From: Bacilli bacterium
GTDB taxonomy: Bacteria; Bacillota_I; Bacilli_A; RF39; UBA660
Direction: 5' to 3'
NCBI GenBank assembly: GCA_016283075.1
Contig: JAEEMF010000084.1
Location: forward strand, 1 to 23,276
Length of the DNA stretch: 23,276 nucleotides
Shown piece by piece: positions 7,500 through 15,703 of the stretch. A program made the translations under genes and the position numbers. The notes below the pieces were generated by a model. The model was not told the origin of the DNA and did no database searches. It saw only the letters and a program-made list of their open reading frames with translations. Position 1 is the first letter of the stretch, and every line of letters starts with the position of its first letter.

Positions 7500-9077
7500 G
7501 TGGAAATAAAGTATAAGTCATATAATGTTACTAATACTAGTTTTAACTATGTAGAAATAGTTAATGGTATTGAAGTAAATAAAAGTATACCTTTATTTGT
7601 AGATAATATATTTAACCCTCAAGCATATTCTATTTATAAAGAAATACAGAGAGTAAGAGAAGAATTAAAAAGTGAAAATTATCATCCACATTTAGACTTT
7701 TATAATAGTTTAAGTAATCCTCTTGATAGCTATGAAACTCTTTCTATATTAGTTAATTCATATGCTAATAGTTTAAAAGATGGAAGTATGTATTATACAC
7801 TTACACATGCTAATACCGGAAAGAAGCAGTTTAAAGGCAAAATAGATACCCTTGGTAAAGATGTCTTTTATGCAAAACTATTTAATATGTGGAAAAATAA
7901 TATTATTAAGTTAGATGATGAGGGTAGATTTAGTGATTCTCCTAATTATAAAAAACTAGCATCTAAACTAAGAGATATTAATGATATTAGAACTTATAAA
8001 GAATATCTAGGTATGTTAAGAGATAACTTTATATGTAAATCTATCTTTACATCTATGTGTCTATTTACAGACTGGCAACATATATCTAGTGAAGCAGTAC
8101 TAGTAGGAACTAATAAAGTATTTCATAAAATAGATCATAGATTCTATATAAATGTAGAAGGAGTAGCACTTTATAAATTACTTAATCTACTACTTAATAA
8201 ATGTTTAGAAAGAAAACTTCCTTTCTATATAAAATTTAATGAAGACTGTGCTAGAGATGATACAGTAGTACTTTATAGTGATACTAGTCATTTTATGAAG
8301 TATTTAATGTTATTTGAAGATATAAAGAAAGAATATCCAGATATTGTTAAATATGTGGAAAATCCACCTATATTAACAAGTAAATTCTGTGATTATATAG
8401 GATATGGAAGTGAACCTTCCATAGAAGAGGATGAAAAGAAATACTCATTTAATCAGTTAAGAGAAAAGATTATAAATAATGCTTTTGATATAACAATTGA
8501 TAACTGGATTGAAGATAATATTGATAAAGGAATTAGTTATAATGATAAACAAATAAGTACTATAGATTTAATATCTGAAGTATGTGCAGATCAAATATAT
8601 GGTTACTATAAAGATTTATTTAATAGATATAAACTTAATAATCAGTTAAATCTATTTAGAACTAATTATGGTTTAACAAGTTTAGACTTTGAATCATCTG
8701 AATTAAGACTTAGAATATATGAAAAAATTAAAAAACATGTTAAAGATATAGTAAGTGATCCTAGTTATATAAGTACACATGAAGATGAACTTTCTATAGA
8801 AGTTCATGATGGTAAAGTAATTAGTATTACTGATTCAAAATTCTTATCCGCTAAAAAAGGTATAGTAAGATTTATTTTTAATGATGATCATACTCTTATG
8901 CAAGAATTAAAAAACAATATTAATAAACTTGCTAAGTTTGAAGGAGTAGATACTTCTAACTTTGCATTTGATGATAGAATCAAATCGAAATTTGAACTTC
9001 AAGATAAATATCTAAGAAGAAGACAAAAACTTGAAAAAGAAGATCAAATATATGAAACAAAGCAACTTAGTGCTTGA
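7500..9077 (+). CDS. Unrecognised 525-residue protein with a HopA1-like middle region
   Basis: No firm assignment. GTG at 7500 is chosen as start because AGGAGGTG ends 5 nt before it; the upstream in-frame codons lie in the promoter. There is no signal peptide or membrane segment, so it is probably cytoplasmic. A run of ordered motifs in the middle resembles, from memory, the HopA1 family (effector HopA1 and the phospho-Ser/Thr lyase subunit of class V lanthipeptide enzymes): FYINV (215-219), LPFYIKF (240-246), RDDTVVLY (252-259), PPILTSKFCDYIGYGSEP (289-306) and SFNQLREKI (316-324). The N-terminal ~200 residues and the Lys/Glu-rich C-terminal ~200 match nothing known to me. Codon use is like that of neighbouring core genes, so it appears resident. 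It is transcribed alone. Confidence 0.85.
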   Translation: MEIKYKSYNVTNTSFNYVEIVNGIEVNKSIPLFVDNIFNPQAYSIYKEIQRVREELKSENYHPHLDFYNSLSNPLDSYETLSILVNSYANSLKDGSMYYTLTHANTGKKQFKGKIDTLGKDVFYAKLFNMWKNNIIKLDDEGRFSDSPNYKKLASKLRDINDIRTYKEYLGMLRDNFICKSIFTSMCLFTDWQHISSEAVLVGTNKVFHKIDHRFYINVEGVALYKLLNLLLNKCLERKLPFYIKFNEDCARDDTVVLYSDTSHFMKYLMLFEDIKKEYPDIVKYVENPPILTSKFCDYIGYGSEPSIEEDEKKYSFNQLREKIINNAFDITIDNWIEDNIDKGISYNDKQISTIDLISEVCADQIYGYYKDLFNRYKLNNQLNLFRTNYGLTSLDFESSELRLRIYEKIKKHVKDIVSDPSYISTHEDELSIEVHDGKVISITDSKFLSAKKGIVRFIFNDDHTLMQELKNNINKLAKFEGVDTSNFAFDDRIKSKFELQDKYLRRRQKLEKEDQIYETKQLSA

Positions 9078-9102
9078 TATATAAAGCATTTTGTGATAAA
9101 GT
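9074..9102 (+). promoter_or_regulatory. Candidate promoter of secG
   Basis: TTGATA (9074-9079), a 17-bp spacer, then TAAAGT (9097-9102) preceded by TG at the extended position. The -35 overlaps the stop codon of the upstream gene. A weak stem TGCTT / AAGCA followed by TTTT (9071-9092) lies in the same stretch and may partly terminate upstream transcription. Confidence 0.5.
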
Positions 9103-9130
9103 ATAGAAGTAGTTAAAGGAGGAATATATA

Positions 9131-9343
9131 GTGAAAATTGCATTACTAGTTATATCAATTTTATTAATTGCTATTGTTCTTTTACAAAGTGGTAAAGCAG
9201 AAGCTGCATCTAGATCTGTAAGCGGTAATAATGATAGTTTATTTGCAAATCGTAAAGAAAGAGGAGGAGAGTTATTCATAACTAGATTAACTTGGGCTCT
9301 TGGAATTGCTTTCTTTGCATTATGCATTATAATGAGTTTATAA
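9131..9343 (+). CDS. secG: Preprotein translocase subunit SecG
   Basis: Small subunit of the SecYEG channel. The 70 residues and topology fit: a hydrophobic helix (3-18), then LLQSGKAEAASRSVSGNNDSLFANR (the family LLQ-x-GK loop ending before the second helix; positions ~17-41), then a second helix (~54-69, WALGIAFFALCIIMSL). The usual Gly-rich loop is reduced, but the LLQ.GK and LF...RLT positions are kept. The start is GTG at 9131, seven bases after a strong AAAGGAGGA. It is a single-gene unit; in many Firmicutes secG precedes rnr and smpB, but neither follows here. The sequence is short, so identification rests on the motif pattern plus topology. Confidence 0.9.
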   Translation: MKIALLVISILLIAIVLLQSGKAEAASRSVSGNNDSLFANRKERGGELFITRLTWALGIAFFALCIIMSL

Positions 9344-9355
9344 TTATAATAAATT

Positions 9356-9381
9356 AAAGGTATGTATACATACCTTTTTTT
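9356..9381 (+). terminator. Intrinsic terminator after secG
   Basis: Perfect palindrome with arms AAAGGTATGTA / TACATACCTTT followed by a run of T. The strongest feature between secG and rlmN. Confidence 0.92.
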
Positions 9382-9413
9382 ATGTACTAATACTATTATT
9401 ATTTTGAATAATT

Positions 9414-9422
9414 TGTTATAAT
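9414..9422 (+). promoter_or_regulatory. Extended -10 promoter of the rlmN-prpC-prkC-rsgA-rpe operon
   Basis: TGTTATAAT, a perfect extended -10. Only 17 nt separate it from the ATG at 9440, so the leader is about 10 nt and starts at or next to the ribosome binding site GGTGA (9431-9435). Confidence 0.75.
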
Positions 9423-9439
9423 ATATTATAGGTGAAAGT

Positions 9440-10465
9440 ATGAATAGTATATATGATTATAGTCTATCAAAACTTACTGAATTACTTTTAGAACTTGGTT
9501 ATAAAAAGTTTAATGCTATTCAAATATATGAATGGCTTTATAAAAAGAGAGTTAAAAGTTTTGATGAAATGACTAATATTAAAAAAGAGCTTATAGAATA
9601 TCTAAAAGAACACTATGTAATTAGTAGTATTAAGATTATTAATAAACAAGAAGATACTGATGTATGTAAGTATTTATTTAATCTTAGTGATAATCAAAAA
9701 GTAGAAGCTGTATATATGAAACATGACTATGGAAATAGTTTATGTATATCTACACAAGTAGGATGTAATATGGGATGTGCTTTTTGTGAAAGTGGAAGAC
9801 TTAAAAAGGTTAGAAACTTAAAAAGTTCTGAACTTATAGAACAAATACTTATGATAGAAGAAAATTTAAAACTACGTATTACTCATTTAGTGTTAATGGG
9901 TATAGGAGAACCTTTTGATAATTATGAAAATGTAATGAATTTTATAGATATTGTAAATGATCCTAAAGGAATTGAATTAGGATCTAGACATATTACTATT
10001 TCAACAAGTGGATTAGTACCTAAAATAAAAGAGTTTACTAATGAACCTAAACAAGTAAACCTTGCTATATCACTTCATGCACCTAATAATGAAATAAGAA
10101 ATAAAATAATGCCTGTTAATAAAGCATATCCACTTGAAGTACTTATGCAGGCAGTTAAAGAATATATTAAGATTACAAATAGAAGAGTTACTTTTGAATA
10201 TATAATGATAAGTGATGTAAATGATCACGATAAAGAAGCACTTGAACTAGCTCATTTACTTAAAGGAATGAACTGTTATGTAAATTTAATACCTTATAAT
10301 GAAACTAGTCATATAGAATTTAAGAAAAGTAGTAAAGAAAGAATACTTGCTTTCTATGATATCTTAAAGAAGAATGGTATTAATGTAACTATAAGAAGAG
10401 AATTTGGTTCTAAAGTAGATGCAGCATGTGGACAACTTAGAGCTAATTACGAGGAGGGAAAATAA
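9440..10465 (+). CDS. rlmN: 23S rRNA (A2503-C2)/tRNA (A37-C2) methyltransferase RlmN
   Basis: Radical-SAM methyltransferase that methylates C2 of A2503 in 23S rRNA and A37 in some tRNAs, affecting ribosomal fidelity. The 341 residues are typical. The iron-sulfur motif is C109-x3-C113-x2-C116 (CNMGCAFC). SAM-binding MGIGEPFDNYENV and ISTSGLVPKI follow. The C-terminal mechanistic cysteine is in AACGQLR (~C330). The resistance methylase Cfr has the same fold, but the operon position beside prpC-prkC-rsgA-rpe is typical of RlmN. GGTGA plus a 4-nt spacer sets the ATG. Its last base is the first of the prpC ATG (TAATG), so translation is coupled. Confidence 0.95.
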   Translation: MNSIYDYSLSKLTELLLELGYKKFNAIQIYEWLYKKRVKSFDEMTNIKKELIEYLKEHYVISSIKIINKQEDTDVCKYLFNLSDNQKVEAVYMKHDYGNSLCISTQVGCNMGCAFCESGRLKKVRNLKSSELIEQILMIEENLKLRITHLVLMGIGEPFDNYENVMNFIDIVNDPKGIELGSRHITISTSGLVPKIKEFTNEPKQVNLAISLHAPNNEIRNKIMPVNKAYPLEVLMQAVKEYIKITNRRVTFEYIMISDVNDHDKEALELAHLLKGMNCYVNLIPYNETSHIEFKKSSKERILAFYDILKKNGINVTIRREFGSKVDAACGQLRANYEEGK

Positions 10466-11205
10466 TGGAATATTGTTATTTAACTGATCCAGGTAAAGTA
10501 AGAGATCATAATGAAGATAGCGTAACAATTGTTAAAAATGCTCATGATGAAATACTTATGGCTGTTGCAGATGGAATGGGTGGACATAGAGGAGGAGAAA
10601 TAGCTTCTTCTATAGCTATCAATATTATTGCTCAAAGATTCTATGAAATAGATAAAATGGGTGATAAAGAAAGTGCAATTGTATTTTTACAAAATGTTGT
10701 AAGTGAAGCAAATAGAGCAATTTATAAATATACAGAAGATCATCCTGAAAGTGAGGGAATGGGTACTACTATAGTACTTGCACTTCTTACTAAAGAATAC
10801 TTATTATTTGGAAATATAGGAGATTCATCTGGATATGTAATTAAGAATAATAAAATACATAAAATTACTACTGATCATACACTTGTTAATTTACTAGTTA
10901 AATCAGGAGAACTTACTCCTGAAGAAGCAGCAAATCATCCAAGAAAAAATGTACTTATGAGAGCACTAGGAGCTATTCAAGAAGTAGAAATGGATGTATT
11001 TGATATTACTGATGAAGTAGAAGGTATATTCTTATGTTCAGATGGACTTACAAATATGCTAAGTGATGATCAAATAAATAAAGTTCTTAATGAAGAACAT
11101 TCTGGTGAAGAAAAACTAGAAAAACTTGTTATCAAATGTAATAACCGCGGGGGAACTGATAATATATCCATAGCTTATTTAAATAAAGGTGGTAAATCAT
11201 TATGA
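10465..11205 (+). CDS. prpC: PP2C-family Ser/Thr protein phosphatase PrpC (Stp)
   Basis: Mn/Mg-dependent phosphatase that reverses phosphorylation by the downstream PASTA kinase. The 246 residues match bacterial Stp/PrpC. Motifs: RDHNED (~13-18), VADGMGGHRGGE (~34-45, metal Asp36), GMGTT (~98-102), GNIGDSSGY (~116-124), LCSDGLTNML (~190-199) and RGGTDNIS (~228-235). No membrane segment, so cytoplasmic. Ribosome binding site GAGGAGG... overlaps the rlmN end (10450-10459). The ATG shares one base with the rlmN stop, and the TGA overlaps the kinase start by 4 nt; this arrangement keeps kinase and phosphatase levels tied together. Confidence 0.96.
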   Translation: MEYCYLTDPGKVRDHNEDSVTIVKNAHDEILMAVADGMGGHRGGEIASSIAINIIAQRFYEIDKMGDKESAIVFLQNVVSEANRAIYKYTEDHPESEGMGTTIVLALLTKEYLLFGNIGDSSGYVIKNNKIHKITTDHTLVNLLVKSGELTPEEAANHPRKNVLMRALGAIQEVEMDVFDITDEVEGIFLCSDGLTNMLSDDQINKVLNEEHSGEEKLEKLVIKCNNRGGTDNISIAYLNKGGKSL

Positions 11206-12980
11206 TAATAAAAGGTCAAAAGATTAATGATAGATATCAAATAATAAGATCTATTGGTGAAGGTGGTATGGCTAATGTTTATTTAGCATACGACATTATT
11301 CTTGATCGTAATGTAGCAGTAAAAATACTTAGAGGAGATTTAGCTACTGATGAAAAATTCGTAAGAAGATTTCAAAGAGAAGCAATCTCAGCAAGTTCAT
11401 TATCTCACCCTAATATCGTAGAAATGTATGATGTAGGGGAAGATGACGGTAATTACTTTATTGTAATGGAATATATAGATGGTAAAACATTAAAAAGTTT
11501 AATTAAGAAAAGAGGACCACTTACTATTCCAGAAGTAATAGATATAATGATACAACTTACAAGTGCCATAGCTTGTGCACATGATAGTTATATTATTCAT
11601 AGAGATATTAAACCTCAAAATGTAATGATACTTGATGATGGTAGAGTAAAGATTACTGACTTTGGTATAGCAATAGCAAGTAATGCTACAGAACTTACTC
11701 AAACAAATAGTGTTATGGGTTCAGTACATTATTTACCACCAGAACAAGCAAGTGGTCAGGGAGCAACTATTAAAAGTGATATTTATTCACTAGGAATTTT
11801 AATGTTTGAACTTTTAATAGGTAAAGTACCATTTAAAGGTGAAAACGCTGTAGAAATAGCTCTAAAGCAAATGAAGGAGCCACTTCCTAGTGTATGTAAA
11901 ATAAATCCTGAAATACCACAAAGAATAGAAAATATTATATTAAAAGCATGTGCTAAAAATCCTAAGAATAGATATGATAGCTGTAAAGAAATGAATGCAG
12001 ATTTAAAGAAATGTTTAGAAACAAACTTAGAAGATGAAAAGAAAGTAACATATCTTTATTCTGAAGAAGACTATGATGAAACTAAACAGTTATCTGATTT
12101 AAAAGGTCTTACTAAAGAAGAAAGACAAAAGAAAGAAAGAAAAGAAAAAATATCAAAAGAACTAGATGAAATAGAGGAAAAAGAAATGAATGGAAGTAAT
12201 AAAAAGAAAATTGCCGGAACTATTGGTTTAATAAGTGCTATATTAGCTATTTGCGCATTAATAATACTTCTTACAGTGTTTGTAATAAGTCCTCTAGTAT
12301 CAAATGGTAAAGATGTTAAAGTTCCAGATGTAGCAGGTTTAACAGTAGAAAAAGCTGAGGAAATGTTAGAAAAAGCTGGATTTAAAGTTGCTACAGAAAC
12401 AGTAGAAAAAGAATCTGATGAAGTAGCAGAAGGACTTGTTATATCAACAAATCCTAAAGCTAATAGAACTATTAAACAAGGATCATCTATTGAACTTATA
12501 GTTTCTTTAGGAGAAATAAAAATACCTATTGAAGACTATAAAGATATGAACTACCTTGAAGTTAAAGGTTCACTTACTACTTTAGGATTAGTAGTTAAAG
12601 TAGAGAAAAAAGATGTAGAAGAAAATAATGATAAAAAATATGATTCAAGTAAAATAATAGAACAATCTATTGCAGCAGGAGAAAGAGTTGCAAAAGGTAC
12701 TGAAATTATTTTATATGTTCCAAATGTACTTGTTAAATATCCTGATTTTACAAAAGGATTTACTTTAGAACAAATCATGGAATGGTGTGAAGATAATAGT
12801 GTTAATTTAATAACTGAATATACTGAAACAGAAACTGTTCCAGTAGGTACAATAATTAGTCAAAGCCGTGAAGCTGAATCAACAGTAATAGCTAATGCAA
12901 CACTTAAAGTAATAATTGCCAAAGCTCCTACAAAAATAGAACCAGATGATAAAAAAGATGATACAGAGGATAACAACTAG
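11202..12980 (+). CDS. prkC: PASTA-domain Ser/Thr protein kinase PrkC (Stk/PknB type)
   Basis: Membrane sensor kinase that binds muropeptides or lipid II outside and phosphorylates cell-wall, division and translation proteins inside. The kinase domain (~10-270) has GEGGMA (19-24), catalytic VAVK (Lys41), HRDIKPQN (133-140), DFG (153-155) and SVHYLPPE (174-181), with Thr residues in the activation loop (163-168). A charged juxtamembrane stretch (~275-336) leads to one membrane helix (~337-362). Three extracellular PASTA-like repeats follow (~371-437, 438-506, 511-574); the first, VPDVAGLTVEKAEEMLEKAG, is canonical and the others are divergent. The tail is acidic. At 592 residues it is somewhat shorter than B. 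subtilis PrkC (648). Presence implies a peptidoglycan wall. Confidence 0.96.
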   Translation: MIIKGQKINDRYQIIRSIGEGGMANVYLAYDIILDRNVAVKILRGDLATDEKFVRRFQREAISASSLSHPNIVEMYDVGEDDGNYFIVMEYIDGKTLKSLIKKRGPLTIPEVIDIMIQLTSAIACAHDSYIIHRDIKPQNVMILDDGRVKITDFGIAIASNATELTQTNSVMGSVHYLPPEQASGQGATIKSDIYSLGILMFELLIGKVPFKGENAVEIALKQMKEPLPSVCKINPEIPQRIENIILKACAKNPKNRYDSCKEMNADLKKCLETNLEDEKKVTYLYSEEDYDETKQLSDLKGLTKEERQKKERKEKISKELDEIEEKEMNGSNKKKIAGTIGLISAILAICALIILLTVFVISPLVSNGKDVKVPDVAGLTVEKAEEMLEKAGFKVATETVEKESDEVAEGLVISTNPKANRTIKQGSSIELIVSLGEIKIPIEDYKDMNYLEVKGSLTTLGLVVKVEKKDVEENNDKKYDSSKIIEQSIAAGERVAKGTEIILYVPNVLVKYPDFTKGFTLEQIMEWCEDNSVNLITEYTETETVPVGTIISQSREAESTVIANATLKVIIAKAPTKIEPDDKKDDTEDNN

Positions 12981-13825
12981 TGCAAGGTAAGATAGTTAAA
13001 AATATAAGTAATGATTTCACGGTATTATGTTCTGATAATAAACTAAGAACTTGTAAGGCAAGAGGTAAGTTTCGTAATATGAAACTTACTCCACTTGTCG
13101 GAGATAATGTAACTATAGATGAAAATAATAATTATATATTAGAATTATTACCTAGAAAGAATGAACTTATAAGACCAAGTATATGTAATATTGATACAGT
13201 ATTTATTATTGCATCTACAAAGAAACCTGATTTTGATACTAATTTACTTGATAAACTACTTTGTATAGCTGAATACAACTTAATTAAACCAGTAATTGTT
13301 TTAACAAAATTAGATTTATTAAGTGAAGAAGAAAAAAGTAAATTAGAACCAGTATTTAATTACTATAAAAAGATAGGTTATGATGTAGTAGAAAACACTA
13401 ATTTAGATAAAATTAAGAAACTTATTAAAGATAAAGTATCAGTATTTACAGGTCAGTCAGGGGCAGGTAAATCAACATTATTAAATCGTTTAGACGAAAC
13501 ATTTAATATAAAAACAAATGAAATATCATTAGCGCTTGGAAGAGGAAAACATACTACTAGACATACAGAATTTTTCTTTATAGAAGGTGGTATGGTCGCA
13601 GATACTCCAGGATTCTCATCACTAGATTTTAAAGAACTTAAAATGAGTAAAGAAGATATTAGAGATAACTTTACAGAGTTCTTTAATCTAAGTGAAGACT
13701 GTAAGTATAAAGACTGTATGCATTATCATGATGATGGATGTAAAGTTAAAGAAGAACTTGAAAAAGGAAATGTACTTCCAAGTAGATATGAAAACTATAT
13801 AAAATTTATTACAAATAAGGAGTAG
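12980..13825 (+). CDS. rsgA: Ribosome small-subunit-dependent GTPase RsgA (YloQ/CpgA)
   Basis: Circularly permuted GTPase that helps late maturation of the 30S subunit; in Bacillus it is a PrkC substrate, which fits its place after the kinase. Motif order is permuted as expected: OB-fold N-terminus (1-60), G4 TKLD (109-112), G1 GQSGAGKST (158-166), G2 region GRGKHTTRH (187-195), G3 DTPG (208-211). A zinc site follows (Cys241, Cys246, His248, Cys254). At 281 residues it is slightly short of the usual ~290-300. The start is GTG at 12980, sharing a base with the kinase TAG (TAGTG), with AGAGGA ~9 nt upstream. Confidence 0.96.
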   Translation: MQGKIVKNISNDFTVLCSDNKLRTCKARGKFRNMKLTPLVGDNVTIDENNNYILELLPRKNELIRPSICNIDTVFIIASTKKPDFDTNLLDKLLCIAEYNLIKPVIVLTKLDLLSEEEKSKLEPVFNYYKKIGYDVVENTNLDKIKKLIKDKVSVFTGQSGAGKSTLLNRLDETFNIKTNEISLALGRGKHTTRHTEFFFIEGGMVADTPGFSSLDFKELKMSKEDIRDNFTEFFNLSEDCKYKDCMHYHDDGCKVKEELEKGNVLPSRYENYIKFITNKE

Positions 13826-13827
13826 TT

Positions 13828-14469
13828 ATGAAATATTTATCAACTTCAGTATTATCTATAAAAGAAAATATAAAAGATAATATAAAAAAAATAGATAGTT
13901 TAAATACCGATTTTATTCATTTAGATATAATGGACGGTATTTTTGTAAAAAATACTACATGGGGTATTTTAGAAGTAGAAGACTTATTTAAAAATCATAT
14001 AAGACCAATAGATGTTCATCTAATGGTTAAAGATATAAAAGGATATGTAGATGATTTTAGCATACTTAATCCTTTATATATTACGTTCCACTATGAAGCT
14101 ACTAAAAAAGTAGATGAAGTAATAGATTATATTAAAAGTAAGAATGTAAAAGTAGGTATAGCAATAAGTCCATCTACTGATCCAGTAGTACTTTTACCAT
14201 ATTTAAGTAAAGTAGATTTAGTACTAGTAATGAGTGTTGAACCAGGTAAAGGTGGACAGTCATATATACCAAGTAGTACTTCTAAAATAAATGTTTTAAA
14301 AGATTATAGAAGAAGAAAAAAACTAAACTATCAAATAGAAGTTGATGGTGGTATAAATAACGAAACTATTAAAGAAGCTATAAATGCTGATATATTTGTA
14401 GTAGGATCTTATATAACAAGTAATAATTATAAAGATAAAATAAATGAAATAAAAAATATTATTAAATAA
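13828..14469 (+). CDS. rpe: Ribulose-phosphate 3-epimerase
   Basis: Interconverts ribulose-5-phosphate and xylulose-5-phosphate in the pentose phosphate pathway. TIM-barrel motifs are visible: HLDIMDGIFVKNTTWG (31-46; metal His31, catalytic Asp33), DVHLMV (62-67, metal His64), FHYEAT (87-92, metal His88), MSVEPGKGGQSY (135-146) and EVDGGIN (171-177, catalytic Asp173). The sequence is divergent from textbook Rpe: the usual N-terminal PSILSAD is TSVLSIK here. Catalytic and metal positions remain, so it is probably active. The ribosome binding site AAGGAG ends 6 nt before the ATG, and the gene starts 2 nt after rsgA. thiN, often next in Firmicutes, is missing. Last gene of the operon. Confidence 0.93.
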   Translation: MKYLSTSVLSIKENIKDNIKKIDSLNTDFIHLDIMDGIFVKNTTWGILEVEDLFKNHIRPIDVHLMVKDIKGYVDDFSILNPLYITFHYEATKKVDEVIDYIKSKNVKVGIAISPSTDPVVLLPYLSKVDLVLVMSVEPGKGGQSYIPSSTSKINVLKDYRRRKKLNYQIEVDGGINNETIKEAINADIFVVGSYITSNNYKDKINEIKNIIK

Positions 14470-14492
14470 CCTCTTTGGAGGTTATTTTTTTT
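14464..14492 (+). terminator. Intrinsic terminator of the rlmN-rpe operon
   Basis: Arms AAATAACCTC / GAGGTTATTT with a 4-nt loop, followed by an eight-T tract (14485-14492). It overlaps the rpe stop codon. Confidence 0.93.
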
Positions 14493-14517
14493 ATAAAAAT
14501 TTTACCACATTTATCTA

Positions 14518-14570
14518 ATATGTTAAAAAAAGTCGATTTTTTTAACATATCTATTGCATGTGTTAAAAAA
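14518..14570. promoter_or_regulatory. Inverted-repeat operator upstream of fic, with a third half-site
   Basis: A perfect 14-bp inverted repeat (arms ATATGTTAAAAAAA at 14518-14531 and its complement at 14537-14550) surrounds the 5-nt spacer GTCGA. A third direct copy of TGTTAAAAAA lies at 14561-14570, between the -35 and -10 boxes of the fic promoter. The right arm ends 3 nt before the -35. A repressor binding here would block transcription. The Fic protein has a C-terminal winged-helix-like domain, so it may control itself; that is inference. The inverted repeat is not followed by a long T-tract on either side, so it is not a plain terminator. Confidence 0.7.
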
Positions 14571-14581
14571 TAGAGTATAAT
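14554..14581 (+). promoter_or_regulatory. Promoter of fic
   Basis: TTGCAT (14554-14559), a 16-bp spacer and TATAAT (14576-14581). One of the few promoters here with a recognisable -35. AAGGAG (14591-14596) precedes the ATG. Confidence 0.75.
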
Positions 14582-14604
14582 TATACATATAAGGAGATGA
14601 TAAT

Positions 14605-15660
14605 ATGAAATTATTACCATTTAAAGAATATAATTTGAAAACTCCTAGAATACTTGAAGCATTAAATGATGCATCAAGATCACTTGCTGAATTAAAGGGA
14701 TTTGCTAATTCAATTCCTAATCAACACATTTTAATAAATGCAATTACTATTAATGAAGCAAAAGATAGTAGTGAAATTGAAAATATTGTAACTACTCATG
14801 ATAGTATTTACAAAGTTTTAACAGAAAGCGGATATAAAGATGAATCAGCTAAAGAAGTAGTTGATTATAGAAGTGCTATTTGGCGTGGATATGAAATAAT
14901 TAAAGAAAAAGGATTTATTTCAACTAATGTTTTAGTAGAACTTCAAGGAATGATTGAACATAATAAAGCTGGTATAAGAAAAAATCCAGGAACTAAACTT
15001 ATTAACAGTAAAACAGGAGAAGTGATATACACTCCACCACAAGACGAAAAAGAAGTTAGAGATTTATTAAAAAATCTTGAAGATTATATTAATGATAATG
15101 ATGAAGAAGTGGATCCATTAATAAAAATGGCGCTAATTCATTATCAATTTGAATCTATCCATCCATTTTATGATGGAAATGGAAGAACTGGAAGAATTCT
15201 AAATGTTTTATATTTAGTTTTAAATAATCTATTAGATAGTCCTATTTTATATTTAAGTAATTATATTAATAAGAATAAAGACCAATATTATAAATTATTT
15301 TCTGAGTTTAGAGAAAAAAATAATTATGAGGACTGGATTATTTATATATTGAAAGGAATAGAAGAAACATCTAAAAATACTGTTGAATTAATTAAACTAA
15401 TTCAAGGTGAGATGGAATCTTACAAAGAAGAATTTATGGTAAAATTACCTAAAATATATTCTGATGAGTTATTGGATTCGTTATTCTTTGAAGTATATAC
15501 TAGAATTGGTTATATTGAGGAAAGATGTAATATTACAAGGCAAACTGCTGCAACATATTTAAATAGTTTGGTTGAAGCAGGACTTCTAGAATTTGAAAAA
15601 GTAGGTAGGGAAAGTATTTATAAAAATGTTAGATTAATTGACTTACTTAGAAAATTTTAA
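14605..15660 (+). CDS. fic: Fic/DOC-family protein with inhibitory helix and C-terminal winged helix
   Basis: Fic enzymes mostly transfer AMP from ATP to hydroxyl side chains of target proteins. The core motif HPFYDGNGRTGR (186-197) fits HPFx(D/E)GNGRxxR exactly, with catalytic His186. An N-terminal inhibitory motif of the (S/T)xxxE(G/N) type, SSEIEN (55-60), identifies the self-inhibited class in which the Glu blocks ATP. The flap GEVIYTPP (~138-145) is also present. Residues ~285-348 (RCNITRQTAATYLNSL...) look like a winged helix-turn-helix. The 351-residue layout is like Shewanella SoFic. ATG at 14605 follows AAGGAG by 8 nt. It stands alone between terminators with its own operator. Use of TTG, AGG and GAG codons is more frequent than in its neighbours, so horizontal gain is plausible. 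No antitoxin gene is adjacent, as expected for an internal inhibitor. The target is unknown. Confidence 0.93.
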   Translation: MKLLPFKEYNLKTPRILEALNDASRSLAELKGFANSIPNQHILINAITINEAKDSSEIENIVTTHDSIYKVLTESGYKDESAKEVVDYRSAIWRGYEIIKEKGFISTNVLVELQGMIEHNKAGIRKNPGTKLINSKTGEVIYTPPQDEKEVRDLLKNLEDYINDNDEEVDPLIKMALIHYQFESIHPFYDGNGRTGRILNVLYLVLNNLLDSPILYLSNYINKNKDQYYKLFSEFREKNNYEDWIIYILKGIEETSKNTVELIKLIQGEMESYKEEFMVKLPKIYSDELLDSLFFEVYTRIGYIEERCNITRQTAATYLNSLVEAGLLEFEKVGRESIYKNVRLIDLLRKF

Positions 15661-15665
15661 TGAGG

Positions 15666-15691
15666 AAAAATCTCCGTTGGAGATTTTTTTT
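15666..15691 (+). terminator. Intrinsic terminator after fic
   Basis: Arms AAAAATCTCC / GGAGATTTTT with a GTT loop, ending in a T-run, 6 nt after the fic stop. Confidence 0.93.
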
Positions 15692-15703
15692 ATTACAAAT
15701 ATG

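Noticed and set aside
9067..9327. 86-codon minus-strand frame over secG
   Set aside because: Antisense shadow of secG, whose plus-strand frame has a strong ribosome binding site and family motifs.
9440..10465. Cfr-type antibiotic resistance methylase instead of RlmN
   Set aside because: It sits first in the conserved rlmN-prpC-prkC-rsgA-rpe operon and has RlmN-like length and C-terminal AACGQLR; nothing suggests acquisition.
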